NCBI GenBank assembly: GCA_012295275.1
Contig: CM022678.1
Span: 6,443,559 to 6,463,558 of the forward strand
Origin: Chrysomallon squamiferum
Taxonomy: Eukaryota; Mollusca; Gastropoda; Neomphalida; Peltospiridae
Length of the DNA stretch: 20,000 bases
Direction of reading: 5' to 3'
In this document: piece after piece, positions 19,141-20,000 of the stretch
Layout of the letters: every line of letters starts with the position of its first letter
Position numbering within the stretch: position 1 is the stretch's first letter
Program-made: the position numbers and the translations under genes
The notes under the pieces: model-generated
What the model was told of the DNA's origin: nothing
Databases searched by the model: none
What the model saw: only the letters and a program-made list of their open reading frames with translations

Positions 19141-19154
19141 ACACACACACACAG
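19050..19154. repeat. (AG)n-(AC)n compound microsatellite
   Basis: About 43 AG dinucleotides run directly into about eight AC units. It has the same motif as the GA tract at the left edge of the window. Confidence 0.97.
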
Positions 19155-19187
19155 TGAGACAAAGACAGAGAGTCATACATTTTACAA

Positions 19188-19265
19188 CAAAATAATAATA
19201 ATGATAATAATAATAATGATAATAATAATAATAATGATGATAATGATAATAATCATAATTATCAT
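19188..19265. repeat. (AAT)n with GAT interruptions
   Basis: About 24 AAT/GAT units ending in CATAATTATC text. The Ile/Met-rich frame is a repeat translation. Confidence 0.93.
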
Positions 19266-19741
19266 AATAACAGTGTTAATAATCATAACTGTAACTTGTA
19301 CAAAATATACTTTTTCAAATTATGCTCAGATAAATTTTTTTACTATGACTTCTGTTAAAATTATACACATAAGATCCTCTTTTTAACTCTTTTTTTTTTT
19401 TTTAGTAAAATCAAAACCAAAAATCTGAGAAAATTAAAAACAAAGAAATTAATGTGTAAGACATAAATAAAAGCCAACAAAACAACTGCACTTTGCACAC
19501 AAATAAACAAAAATAAAACAAACAAAACACTGCACACGCTAAAAGCAGTAACAAACAAACAAACAAACAAACATTGCTCAGATACAAAAGTATTTTGAGA
19601 AACAATTTTTTTTTCTTCACAATTAAAGATTAAACTTCCTGTAAAATATTGTAATAATAAAAAATATAGTAAAATTGTTTTTAAAAAGCACTTTTTGCCA
19701 TGTTTTAATAATCTCATGTCACAGACATCCAGTTTTCTATC
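19266..19741. other. AT-rich DNA, no gene recognised
   Basis: It contains a T-run (19390-19404) and (AAAC)n (about 19552-19572). A 138-codon minus-strand frame (19361-19777) is Leu/Phe/Val-rich from AT-rich composition, lacks family motifs, and overlaps the tandem array at its upstream end. I do not call it. Confidence 0.6.
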
Positions 19742-20000
19742 AGTTTTTATAACAACTATTTTTACTTGTTCAGACAATTATATATCATATACTTCAGTAA
19801 CTATTAGAAACCAAAAGTTTTATAACAACTATTTTTACTTGTTCAGATAATCATATATCATATACACTTCAGTAACTATTAGAAACCAAAAGTTTTATAA
19901 CAACTATTTTTACTTGTTCAGATAATCATATATCATATATTCAGTAACTATTGGAACCAAAAGTTTTATAACAACTACTTGTTCAGAAACAAAAGTAACT
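19742..20000. repeat. About 75-bp tandem array reaching the window edge
   Basis: Unit AGTTTTATAACAACTATTTT, then ACTTGTTCAGATAATCATAT, then a CAGTAACTATTAGAAACCAAA tail, begins near 19742, 19816, 19891 and 19962. The first three copies are nearly identical; the last is shortened and diverged. Copy number beyond the edge is unknown. Confidence 0.95.

Noticed and set aside
19361-19777. 138-codon minus-strand hydrophobic frame
   Set aside because: Composition-driven Leu/Phe/Val/Cys-rich frame in AT-rich DNA overlapping a tandem array; no domain or splice support.

Overview
The window reads as animal nuclear DNA, most likely from a mollusc. It is strongly AT-rich and full of di-, tri- and tetranucleotide microsatellites and minisatellites. 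It has intron-type splice signals and AATAAA polyadenylation signals, and no bacterial gene organisation. The clue pointing to molluscs is a decayed tRNA-derived SINE-like fragment near 5.83-5.97 kb that resembles, from memory, a SINE common in gastropods and bivalves. The two protein genes also fit a lophotrochozoan. The species cannot be named from this window.

Layout. 1-3.2 kb is simple sequence (long GA tract, TTA/TAG/GTAT/AAT/AAAC runs) plus featureless AT-rich DNA and a possible 5' UTR exon and intron. 3235-4470 is an intact, single-coding-exon alpha-1,3-fucosyltransferase (Golgi type II membrane enzyme), with a probable 3' UTR ending near an AATAAA at 4970 and a genomic A-tract at 4997. 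5.1-9.47 kb is intergenic or intronic: an AAT tract, SINE remnants, an unusually non-repetitive CpG-containing island (about 6.5-7.68 kb) that could hold a promoter or first exon, and a possible 68-bp non-coding exon at 8043-8110. 9473-11445 is the last exon of a C2H2 zinc-finger transcription factor with five N-terminal fingers and a C-terminal finger pair, an Ikaros/Hunchback-like layout. Its reading frame is broken three times in this copy. 11.4-20 kb has no gene I can support. It holds a 73-bp tandem duplication across the zinc-finger gene's stop codon, many microsatellites, a perfect CTCF-type core motif (14639-14653), a roughly 700-bp minisatellite loaded with AP-1-like TGAGTCA motifs, and a 75-bp tandem array running to the right edge.

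The two genes share a strand but show no functional link: one modifies glycans in the secretory pathway, the other is a nuclear DNA-binding protein. The points most worth checking are the three frameshifts with the duplication at the end of the zinc-finger gene, the altered FENS-type motif in the fucosyltransferase, the CTCF-like site, and the minisatellite with embedded AP-1 motifs. I did not find a convincing new biological system.
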